NCBI GenBank assembly: GCA_903928495.1
Contig: CAIYQZ010000060.1
Coordinates: 1-64,000 of the forward strand
Length of the DNA: 64,000 nt
Origin: an uncultured bacterium
GTDB lineage: Bacteria; Pseudomonadota; Gammaproteobacteria; Burkholderiales; Burkholderiaceae_C
Direction: 5' to 3'
Position 1 is the stretch's first letter; each line of letters begins with the position of its first letter. This document shows positions 55,606-64,000 of this stretch, one piece after another. Both the position numbers and the translations under genes were made by a program. The notes under the pieces are model-generated. The model ran no database searches, had not been told where the DNA came from, and worked only from the letters and a program-made list of their open reading frames with translations.

Positions 55606-57711
55606 TCAGCGCGCCCGGTTGCGCGGATAGCGCATGTACTCCACCAGGGCCTGTACCCTGGGCGGCGGCGGTGGGGTGATCCAACTGACGATCCAGATCA
55701 CCGCAAAACCCAGCGGCACCCCGAACACCCCGGCTGAAATGGGTTGAATGCCCCACCACAACCGCACCGGCCCCTGCACCCCAAACACCTCTCGCAGCCA
55801 GGGCTGGGTGGTCACCATATAGTAAAACGTGATGCCCAGGCCCGCCACCATGCCCAGCGACGCCGCGACACCGGTGGCCCGCTTCCAGAAAATACCCATC
55901 GTCAATGCCGGGAAAAATGCCGCTGCCGCGAATGAAAACGCGGCAGACACCAGGAACAGAATGTCTGCTGGCTTCTGCGCAGCCACATAGGCCGCCGCCA
56001 GGGCCACCACCAGCAACAGCATTTTGGAAATGCTGACCCGGCGCGCCGTGCTGGCGTTGGGATCGATCATTTTGTAGTACAGGTCATGGCTCAGCGCATT
56101 GGCGATGGTCAGCAACAAACCGTCTGCGGTGGACAGCGCAGCGGCCAATCCACCCGCCGCCACCAGACCAGAAATGACATAGGGCAAGCCCGCAATCTCA
56201 GCCGTGGCCAGCACGATGATGTCTCCCCCAATGCTCATTTCGTTGAGTTGCAGCACGCCGTCGCGGTTGACATCGGTCAGTGTCAGCAGGCTGGGGTCGA
56301 CCTTGTTCCATGCCGCCACCCACGACGGAAGCGCATCGAACGACGTCCCCACCAGCACATGGAACACCTCGAACTTGACCAGCACCGCCAATGCTGGCGC
56401 GGTGAAATACAGCAACACAATGAACACCAGGGACCAGGTCACCGACTCTCGGGCCTGCTTCACGCTGGGCGTGGTGTAGTAGCGCACCAGAATGTGCGGC
56501 AACGCCGCAGTACCAACCATCAGACAGAACACCAGCGCCAGAAAGTTGCGTCGCGACAGCTCGTACTCAGCCTGTTCGGCAGGCGTTCCATCCGGGTCAC
56601 CGCTGAACTGCTGCGCCTGCGGCGGCATGCCATTGAGCGGCTTGGACTTGGTTTGCGCTTCGGCCAGCTCAGCCTGCCACAGCCGAACGGCGGTATCGGC
56701 GTCGCGGGGCAGGAGGGCCAGGGCCTTTTCGGCCGCAATTTGCTCGGTTTGTGTGGCCCGTTTGGCTTTGGCCTCTGCCACGCGGGCCATTGCGGCGGCA
56801 CGGTCATCTGCCAAGGCACGCGCGGGTTCCACCAGCTTGGCACTCAGTGTGTCCACGCGTTCGACGTACCACTGGCGAACCGCCTGCTCCTTGGGGTCGT
56901 TCGTCAGTTCCCTCTCTTTTGCAGAGATTTTTTCGAGCTGAAACCCATACACCACCTGTGGCACAGGCACGCCGGTCTGCTTCACGCTAAGCCACACAAC
57001 GGGCAACATGTAAGCCACGATGATGACCACGTACTGCGCCACCTGGGTCCAGGTCACAGCGCGCATGCCACCCAGGAACGAACACACGAGGATGCCGCCC
57101 AGCCCCAGGAAAATACCCAGCTCAAAGGCCACACCGGTCAGCCGGGAAGTGATCAGCCCCACACCGTAGATCTGGGCCACCAGGTAGGTGAACGAGCACA
57201 GAATGGCGGCACAAATGCCCAGCAAGCGCGGCCAGTTGCCGCCGTAACGCTCCCCGAGGAAATCAGCGATGGTGAATTGTCCGAACTTGCGCAGGTAAGG
57301 CGCCAGAAACAACGCCACCAGACAGTAACCACCCGACCACCCCATGATGAACGCCAAGCCGCTGTACCCGCTGAGGTACAAGGTGCCTGCCAGCCCCAGA
57401 AATGAGGCGGCAGACATCCAGTCTGCACCGGTGGCCATGCCGTTGTAGATGGCAGGAACCCGCCGACCCGCCACGTAGTACTCGGCAGCATCGGTCGTAC
57501 GGCACATGATGCCTATGCCCGCATAGACAGCCATGGTTGAGAGCAGGAAGATGAAACCGATCCAATCGCGGGACAACCCCACTTGCTCCGCCAGTGCCAG
57601 CAGCAGCACAAACCCCAAAAAAGCCAGCGTGTACCAGCCGTAGACACGGTTGAGCTGACGCCGGAACTGGACGCTCGCAGCTTCTTTTTCGCTGGCTTCG
57701 GTGTCAAACAT
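55606..57711 (-). CDS. Sodium:solute symporter with long hydrophilic insertion (DUF4212 partner)
   Basis: 701 residues from the ATG at 57711. SSS-family transporter with ~13 hydrophobic helices; RRVPAIYNGMATGADWMSAASFLGLAG, GWSGGYCLVALFLAPYLRKFG and TVADFLGERYGG-like wording are typical of the acetate/organic-acid branch. Between two helices (about residues 235-375) is a ~140-residue charged, Ala/Glu/Lys-rich insert that looks helical or coiled-coil. The small DUF4212 subunit is encoded 4 bp upstream, as in other members of this group. The substrate is unknown; a monocarboxylate is a guess from the family. Confidence 0.88.
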   Translation of the reverse strand: MFDTEASEKEAASVQFRRQLNRVYGWYTLAFLGFVLLLALAEQVGLSRDWIGFIFLLSTMAVYAGIGIMCRTTDAAEYYVAGRRVPAIYNGMATGADWMSAASFLGLAGTLYLSGYSGLAFIMGWSGGYCLVALFLAPYLRKFGQFTIADFLGERYGGNWPRLLGICAAILCSFTYLVAQIYGVGLITSRLTGVAFELGIFLGLGGILVCSFLGGMRAVTWTQVAQYVVIIVAYMLPVVWLSVKQTGVPVPQVVYGFQLEKISAKERELTNDPKEQAVRQWYVERVDTLSAKLVEPARALADDRAAAMARVAEAKAKRATQTEQIAAEKALALLPRDADTAVRLWQAELAEAQTKSKPLNGMPPQAQQFSGDPDGTPAEQAEYELSRRNFLALVFCLMVGTAALPHILVRYYTTPSVKQARESVTWSLVFIVLLYFTAPALAVLVKFEVFHVLVGTSFDALPSWVAAWNKVDPSLLTLTDVNRDGVLQLNEMSIGGDIIVLATAEIAGLPYVISGLVAAGGLAAALSTADGLLLTIANALSHDLYYKMIDPNASTARRVSISKMLLLVVALAAAYVAAQKPADILFLVSAAFSFAAAAFFPALTMGIFWKRATGVAASLGMVAGLGITFYYMVTTQPWLREVFGVQGPVRLWWGIQPISAGVFGVPLGFAVIWIVSWITPPPPPRVQALVEYMRYPRNRAR

Positions 57712-57715
57712 GGCG

Positions 57716-57973
57716 TCAGTCCTCGCCCATGCCATGCGCTTCGTCCAGGCGTGCCATGGCGCGCGCGTACACCGCCACCAGCAACACGTACACGATGAGC
57801 GCCCCCTGAGCCCCTACCCAAAAACTGAAGGGCCAACCAAAGAAGTTGAAGCTCAGCTCCCTGGCAAAAAAAGCCACGCCAAACGTCACCGCAAACCACA
57901 CCACCATCAAGCCGGCTGTCAACCGCAAGGTTCGGCGCCAGTAGGCACGCTGGTTGGGAGTTGTGTCGCTCAC
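57716..57973 (-). CDS. DUF4212 small subunit of sodium:solute symporter
   Basis: 85 residues from a GTG at 57973 that overlaps the stop of the TPR gene (GTGA). Two transmembrane helices (LTAGLMVVWFAVTFGVAFFA and FSFWVGAQGALIVYVLLVAV) with the FFGWPFSFW motif between, exactly the DUF4212 pattern. It ends RLDEAHGMGED and is followed 4 bp later by the symporter. Presumed to assemble with it in the inner membrane. Confidence 0.9.
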   Translation of the reverse strand: MSDTTPNQRAYWRRTLRLTAGLMVVWFAVTFGVAFFARELSFNFFGWPFSFWVGAQGALIVYVLLVAVYARAMARLDEAHGMGED

Positions 57974-58581
57974 GGGCGCACACCCGTCAGCTGGGCCACG
58001 ACCGGCTCGAGGGCCATTGCCTGGCGCGGTGCAAAGGCCCTGAGTTGACCCAACCGTTGCGAGGCCTGCTCCGATTGACCGAGGGCGGCATGCAGTTGCA
58101 CCAACCGTTCCAAACCATCGGCGCACAGGGGCTGGATTTCGGTTTGCCGCGTCCAGGCCGCCTCGGCTTCGGCATGTTTGCCCTGCTGGCACAGCACATC
58201 GCCCAACCCGAACCAGGCCAGGTCCATCCGGGGCGACGCGGCCAGCGCGTGGCGGAAGGCCTGCTCCGCACGGAACCAGTCACCCAACTGCTGCCAGGCG
58301 AACCCAGCATTGAAATGGTGGGCGGCATGACCCGGCAACACCTGCTGCAACGTCTGAAACTGCGCCGCCGCCTCTGCCCACCGGTTCAATGAACCCAACA
58401 GGTGGGCGCGCGTGGCCCACGCGTGCCAGACGGCCGATTGTGTGCGGGCATCGGGATTCAAGGGCGCAGCAGACAACCAGCCCTCCAGCAGATCCAAGGC
58501 CTGGAGGGTATGGCCCCGCCACAAGGCCAGGCGCCAACTCAATGCAGACAGACGCCAGCGCCAGGACGCCGCAGGCCCCAT
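57970..58581 (-). CDS. Tetratricopeptide-repeat protein
   Basis: 203 residues from the ATG at 58581, which overlaps the previous stop (TGATG). About four TPR-like helical pairs are visible (RWAEAAAQFQTLQQVLPGHA, HHFNAGFAWQQLGDWFRAEQAF, LAWFGLGDVLCQQGKHAEAEAAW, GLERLVQLHAALGQSEQASQRL). No signal peptide. It is coupled on both sides in a four-gene run ending in the symporter, so a role in its assembly or regulation is possible but unproven. Confidence 0.78.
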   Translation of the reverse strand: MGPAASWRWRLSALSWRLALWRGHTLQALDLLEGWLSAAPLNPDARTQSAVWHAWATRAHLLGSLNRWAEAAAQFQTLQQVLPGHAAHHFNAGFAWQQLGDWFRAEQAFRHALAASPRMDLAWFGLGDVLCQQGKHAEAEAAWTRQTEIQPLCADGLERLVQLHAALGQSEQASQRLGQLRAFAPRQAMALEPVVAQLTGVRP

Positions 58582-58877
58582 CACCGGCAAAGCGACACCC
58601 CAACCTGCAAGCACCAGAAAATTTTGGTCAGCACCAACGCCAGCCACGCCACAGCCAACAAAGAAAAGGCCACCCACGGATGGTGCCGGGGCAAGACAAC
58701 TTTGGGTGTGATGGGGCGCACCATCGACACAAACGGCTGTGTCGCAGCCGTGAGCAAGCCGTACACGACGTTCCCGTGGCGTGCCGGTCCGGCCAGCACA
58801 GCCAGCACACCGCGCCCAACCAGACACAGCAAGGCAATTTCGCACACCAATTTGGCGGCCACGATCACGGTCAGCAT
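58581..58877 (-). CDS. Small membrane protein, first gene of the symporter operon
   Basis: 98 residues from the ATG at 58877 (a GTG at 58883 adds two). Two or three hydrophobic helices (VIVAAKLVCEIALLCLVGRGVLAVL, GLLTAATQPFVSMVRPITPKVV, AFSLLAVAWLALVLTKIFW) in a YggT-like arrangement including the TQPFVSMVRPITP turn. I do not recognise a named family with certainty. It shares a TGATG overlap with the TPR gene. Confidence 0.7.
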   Translation of the reverse strand: MLTVIVAAKLVCEIALLCLVGRGVLAVLAGPARHGNVVYGLLTAATQPFVSMVRPITPKVVLPRHHPWVAFSLLAVAWLALVLTKIFWCLQVGVSLCR

Positions 58878-59030
58878 GGGCACACGCAGAGCATGTGAAG
58901 GATTCTGGAGCAGGGTCTTACCGCTTTCTTACAAATGCGGCTGCAAAGGGAACGCTTCAGGCAGATGCACGGGCAAACCCCAAGGGGACATACCCGCTCA
59001 AGGCAGGTTGCCGTGCCATGAAAGCCACAC

Positions 59031-59062
59031 CACAAACAAAAACCGCACCCCTCAGGGTGCGG
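59031..59062 (-). terminator. Terminator after clpA
   Basis: CCGCACCC/GGGTGCGG, 8-bp stem with a 4-base loop; on the minus strand it ends in TTTTTGTTTG. The remaining gap to the small membrane gene (58878-59030) shows no clear promoter. Confidence 0.85.
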
Positions 59063-59088
59063 CGGCGGTCTGGGATTCAGCCCACAGG

Positions 59089-61419
<2,331 letters not shown>

Positions 61420-61513
61420 GGGCTTTTCCTGGTAGAGGTGAAAAGGAAGTGTGGACTGAAAGTCAGTGAGGTAACGAAAGAGGTGGGGTCGACAAGGGGG
61501 CATTCAACCGCCC

Positions 61514-61861
61514 TCATTCAATGGGCTCATGAACGCACTGCAGCGGGTGCCCGGCCTGCCGGGCCGCGCCCAGCACCTGGTCGACCTTGGTCGCTGCAAT
61601 GTCTTTGGGAAACACACCGCACACGCCTTTGCCCTCAAGGTGGATCTTCAGCATGATTTGGGTGGCGGATTCGCGGTCTTTGTTGAAAAACTCCTGGATG
61701 ACCAGCACCACGAATTCCATCGGGGTGAAGTCATCGTTGAGCAGCACCACCTGGTGCATTTGCGGGGGTTTGGTGCGCTGGGGGCGACGCTCCAGCACCA
61801 CCGAGTCGCTGCCGCCGGTTCTGCCGGGGGCGGGTGTGGTTTTGGGAATTTTCGTAGCCAT
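61514..61861 (-). CDS. clpS: ClpS, N-degron adaptor for ClpA
   Basis: 115 residues from the ATG at 61861. ClpS binds N-terminal Leu, Phe, Tyr or Trp and delivers the substrate to ClpAP. The core [48 protein letters not shown] and [11 protein letters not shown] is conserved; the first ~25 residues form the usual disordered tail. Located 94 bp upstream of clpA. With aat and bpt in the same window, the whole recognition arm of the bacterial N-degron pathway is present. Confidence 0.95.
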   Translation of the reverse strand: MATKIPKTTPAPGRTGGSDSVVLERRPQRTKPPQMHQVVLLNDDFTPMEFVVLVIQEFFNKDRESATQIMLKIHLEGKGVCGVFPKDIAATKVDQVLGAARQAGHPLQCVHEPIE

Positions 61862-61929
61862 GCGATCCATTCTAGCCAGCACGCAACCCCCCTGCCCAGC
61901 TCAGCCTTTGCAGCCGCTAACATGCGCCC

Positions 61930-62463
61930 ATGCAACCCATGACCTTCTCCATCCCAAGCGCCCGAATCCTCCCTTTCCGCAGCCGTGTGCGCACAGCACG
62001 GCAGCTGGCGTGCGTGGCTGTGGTGTGGCTGGCACAAGCTCTGGCGGCGCCGCCAGCGCTTGCCCAGGCTGCCTCGGGTACACCGCAACTCAACCTGCCC
62101 CGCACCACGCTGCGACTGGGCATGTTCAACATCGACGTCCAGGTGGCGCAAACGCCGGAGCAGCGCTCCGTCGGGTTGATGTGGCGGCGTGGGATGCCCC
62201 AACACGAGGGCATGTTGTTCGTGTTCGAGCAACCAGCCGTGCAGTGCTTCTGGATGAAAAACACACCCAGCCCGCTGACCGCTGCGTTTGTGGCCGACGA
62301 CGGCACGCTGGTCAACCTGGCCGACATGCAGCCCCTGAAGGAAGACAGCCATTGCTCGGCCAAGCCCGTGCGTTACGTGCTGGAAATGAACCAGGGTTGG
62401 TTTGCCAAACGCGGGTTTGCCGCTGGTGCCCGCATCGTGGGCAGCCCTTTTCAGGCCAAATAA
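61930..62463 (+). CDS. Secreted DUF192 protein
   Basis: 177 residues with an N-terminal signal peptide (hydrophobic ACVAVVWLAQALA, cleavage near PPALAQA). The mature part is a DUF192 domain: LRLGMFNIDVQVAQTPEQRSVGLMWR, MPQHEGMLFVF, CFWMKNTPSPLTAAFV and YVLEMNQGWFAKRGFAAG. The family is widespread and its biochemistry is unknown. A second ATG three codons in is possible. It is divergent from clpS and followed by a repeat copy and a terminator. Confidence 0.87.
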   Translation: MQPMTFSIPSARILPFRSRVRTARQLACVAVVWLAQALAAPPALAQAASGTPQLNLPRTTLRLGMFNIDVQVAQTPEQRSVGLMWRRGMPQHEGMLFVFEQPAVQCFWMKNTPSPLTAAFVADDGTLVNLADMQPLKEDSHCSAKPVRYVLEMNQGWFAKRGFAAGARIVGSPFQAK

Positions 62464-62512
62464 GTCATAGCAATCTATTGAATACAGAAAAGCGACATAG
62501 CCAAATTCCATT
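62464..62512 (+). repeat. Dispersed repeat, copy 11 (after DUF192 gene)
   Basis: TAGC at 62468-62471, 18 bases, AAGCG at 62490-62494, then ACATAGCCAAATTCCATTG. It starts at the DUF192 stop codon and ends before the terminator. Confidence 0.78.
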
Positions 62513-62513
62513 G

Positions 62514-62551
62514 AAAAAGGCCGGAGCACCTCTCGGTGCTCTGGCCTTTTT
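62514..62551. terminator. Bidirectional terminator between the DUF192 gene and sodB
   Basis: AAAAAGGCC with GGCCTTTTT, and inside it GAGCACC/GGTGCTC with a TCTC loop: a 16-bp stem with one mismatch and T-runs on both strands. Confidence 0.93.
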
Positions 62552-62584
62552 CGTGGTGAGCGCACAGGGCGCGCAGTGCTCAGG

Positions 62585-63166
62585 TCAGGCGAAGTTGGCT
62601 TCGGCAAAAGACCAGTTCACCAGTTTGTCGAGGAAGGTCTCGACAAATTTGGGGCGCATGTTGCGGTAGTCGATGTAGTAGGCGTGTTCCCACACGTCCA
62701 CGGTCAACAGCGCGGTGTCGCCGCTGGTCATGGGTGTGCCGGCCGCACCGGTGTTGACAATGTCGATGCTGCCGTCGGCCTTTTTCACCAGCCATGTCCA
62801 GCCGGAGCCGAAGTTGCCCACGGCGCTTTTCACAAACGCTTCTTTGAAGGCGGCGTAGCTGCCCCACTTGGCAGTGATGGCTGCGGCCAGTGCGCCGGTG
62901 GGTTCACCTCCACCGTTGGGCTTCATGCAGCTCCAGAAGAAGGTGTGGTTCCACACCTGTGCGGCGTTGTTGTAGATGCCGCCGCTGGCTTTCTTGATGA
63001 TGGACTCCAGGTCCATGCTCTCGAACTCGGTGCCTTTTTGCAGGTTGTTGAGGTTGACCACGTAAGCGTTGTGGTGCTTGCCGTGGTGGAACTCCAGCGT
63101 TTCCTGGCTGTAGTGGGGGGCCAGCGCGTCGATGGCGTAGGGCAGTGCGGGCAGGGTGTGTTCCAT
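62585..63166 (-). CDS. sodB: Superoxide dismutase (Fe type)
   Basis: 193 residues from the ATG at 63166 (AGGA five nt upstream). Converts superoxide to oxygen and peroxide. Metal ligands are in [17 protein letters not shown] and [13 protein letters not shown]. The [11 protein letters not shown] context, with Gln at the metal-tuning position, favours iron. No signal peptide, so cytoplasmic. A TACAAT -10 lies 59 nt upstream. Confidence 0.95.
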   Translation of the reverse strand: MEHTLPALPYAIDALAPHYSQETLEFHHGKHHNAYVVNLNNLQKGTEFESMDLESIIKKASGGIYNNAAQVWNHTFFWSCMKPNGGGEPTGALAAAITAKWGSYAAFKEAFVKSAVGNFGSGWTWLVKKADGSIDIVNTGAAGTPMTSGDTALLTVDVWEHAYYIDYRNMRPKFVETFLDKLVNWSFAEANFA

Positions 63167-63224
63167 GGTGTTCCTATCGTGGGTGGTGAGTTGAAGCATA
63201 CCGGCGTGAACCGTTCCGTCGCGC

Positions 63225-63253
63225 ATTGTAGGAAGCGCGCAGAAAGTGTTCAC
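63225..63253 (-). promoter_or_regulatory. Putative sodB promoter
   Basis: On the minus strand: TACAAT (-10, 63225-63230) with GTGAAC (weak -35, 63248-63253) 17 bp upstream, overlapping the xseA stop. The -10 is good, the -35 poor. Confidence 0.4.
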
Positions 63254-64000
63254 ACCACCTGCAAATCGACCTCACCGTCAGCAAGGCTTGCGCGCAGTGC
63301 TTGGCCGCTGTGGGTCTGTGCAGCAAGGGTCACGGGCAGGCCCTGGTCGTTGCTCAGCCAGGCGTAGCCGCGTTGCAGCACCAGCCGGGGGTCGAGCGAT
63401 GCCAGGGCCACCTCGGCCCGCGCCAGCCGCTGTGCCTCACGCTCAAACGCACGGGGAAATTTCTGAGTCAAATTGGCATCCAGCGCTTGATGTAATTGGC
63501 TTTGTTGCTGCATTTTATTGTGTACACACTGGCGCAGCCGAAAGCCCAGCTCCATCAGCCTCTGGTGCTGCTGCGACACCCGGTCTGACGGGCGAGCCAT
63601 GCGCTGTGCCAGGCGATCGAGGCGCTGCGCCTGCGTGTCAAGGCGAGCGTGGGTGCCATCTTGCAGCCGTTGGTCGTACCAGGCCAGCAAGCCCAATGCC
63701 GTGGCCCGGTCGGTGGCACACAGTTCTGCCGCAGCGGTGGGCGTGGGTGCGCGCAGATCGGCCACAAAGTCGGCAATCGTGAAATCGGTCTCATGGCCCA
63801 CACCACACACCACGGGCATGGGTGCGGCGGCGATGGTGTGCGCCAAGGCCTCGTTGTTGAACGCCCACAGGTCTTCCAGTGAGCCTCCGCCCCGCACCAG
63901 CAGCAGCACCTCGGGTTGACCTGTTCGCTGGTGCTCGGCATACGCGGCCTGCAAAGCAGCACAGAGTTCAGCTGGCGCCTGAGCGCCCTGCACCGCTGCG
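63250..64000 (-). CDS. xseA: Exodeoxyribonuclease VII large subunit (partial, 5' end beyond window)
   Basis: The last ~250 residues of XseA; the gene continues past 64000 and its OB-fold domain is out of view. XseA with XseB degrades single-stranded DNA. The catalytic-core wording [51 protein letters not shown] and the C-terminal [15 protein letters not shown] are diagnostic, separated by a long coiled-coil. A dispersed-repeat copy lies in frame within that coiled-coil ([17 protein letters not shown]). Confidence 0.94.
   Translation of the reverse strand, partial: AAVQGAQAPAELCAALQAAYAEHQRTGQPEVLLLVRGGGSLEDLWAFNNEALAHTIAAAPMPVVCGVGHETDFTIADFVADLRAPTPTAAAELCATDRATALGLLAWYDQRLQDGTHARLDTQAQRLDRLAQRMARPSDRVSQQHQRLMELGFRLRQCVHNKMQQQSQLHQALDANLTQKFPRAFEREAQRLARAEVALASLDPRLVLQRGYAWLSNDQGLPVTLAAQTHSGQALRASLADGEVDLQVV
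63460..63516 (-). repeat. Dispersed repeat, copy 12 (inside xseA)
   Basis: On the minus strand: CAGC (63507-63510), 18 bases, AAGCG (63484-63488), then CTGGATGCCAATTTG. The frame reads CAG where the common TAGC form would give a TAG stop. Confidence 0.75.

Overview
This 64-kb window is a GC-rich, gene-dense piece of bacterial chromosome. Gene content and order point to a betaproteobacterium of the Burkholderiales, most likely Comamonadaceae. The pointers are a TauE-cysI-DUF934-cysHDN sulfate-assimilation run, an ilvBHC-pssA-leuA run, holC next to pepA, lptFG divergent from pepA, DUF4212 with its sodium:solute symporter, and intracellular PHB depolymerase. The genus is not decided. I see no rRNA, CRISPR array, transposase, integrase or phage gene; it reads as core chromosome. 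No stretch longer than about 280 bases lacks a gene, and the longest gaps (36130-36383, 48625-48900, 58878-59088, 38559-38758) hold a riboswitch, a leader region, a terminator and a tRNA.

Layout. 0.2-4.5 kb: DUF3141 protein, glutathione transferase and PHB depolymerase. 4.6-11 kb: an amino-acid-binding lipoprotein, then pepA-holC-hypothetical facing lptFG-cbiX-cysB, the last four joined by stop/start overlaps. 12-22 kb: aminotransferase, hybrid histidine kinase, SDR, hrpA helicase, argA. 22-28 kb: ppk2, dsbB, fpr, yggX, an mnmC with a decayed N-terminal domain, and a receiver-domain protein. 28-36 kb: the cys operon, then ferredoxin fdxA and a thioredoxin-reductase-like ferredoxin reductase. 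36-41 kb: a TPP riboswitch ahead of a TonB-dependent receptor, tRNA-Asn, aat-bpt and an IclR regulator. 41-49 kb: pbpG and the branched-chain amino acid and phosphatidylserine genes, with a leucine leader peptide before leuA. 49-64 kb: RDD protein, dgkA, LOG protein, P-II, asparaginase, nadE, FemAB/GNAT-like protein, acyltransferase, a four-gene symporter operon, clpS-clpA, DUF192 protein, sodB and the 3' part of xseA.

How the genes work together. CysB (sulfur regulator), CbiX (sirohydrochlorin chelation) and CysI, CysH, CysD, CysN form one pathway from sulfate via APS to sulfide; there is no cysC, in line with an APS-type CysH. aat and bpt add leucine or phenylalanine to protein N-termini, and ClpS-ClpA about 20 kb away recognise and unfold such substrates. 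IlvBHC and LeuA make valine, isoleucine and leucine.

The most unusual signal is not a gene. A short AT-rich dispersed repeat occurs 12 times (10 clear, 2 weak) with a fixed geometry: NAGC (usually TAGC), exactly 18 bases, then AAGCG or a one-base variant followed by a purine-rich GAGGC-like segment. Copies sit inside coding sequence in frame (DUF934, cysN, nadE, the GNAT-like gene, xseA), provide stop codons (cysB, mnmC) or a start codon (RDD gene), or lie just after genes. The other points most worth a second look are the TPP-riboswitch-controlled TonB receptor, the leuA leader peptide with alternative hairpins, and the decayed methyltransferase half of MnmC.
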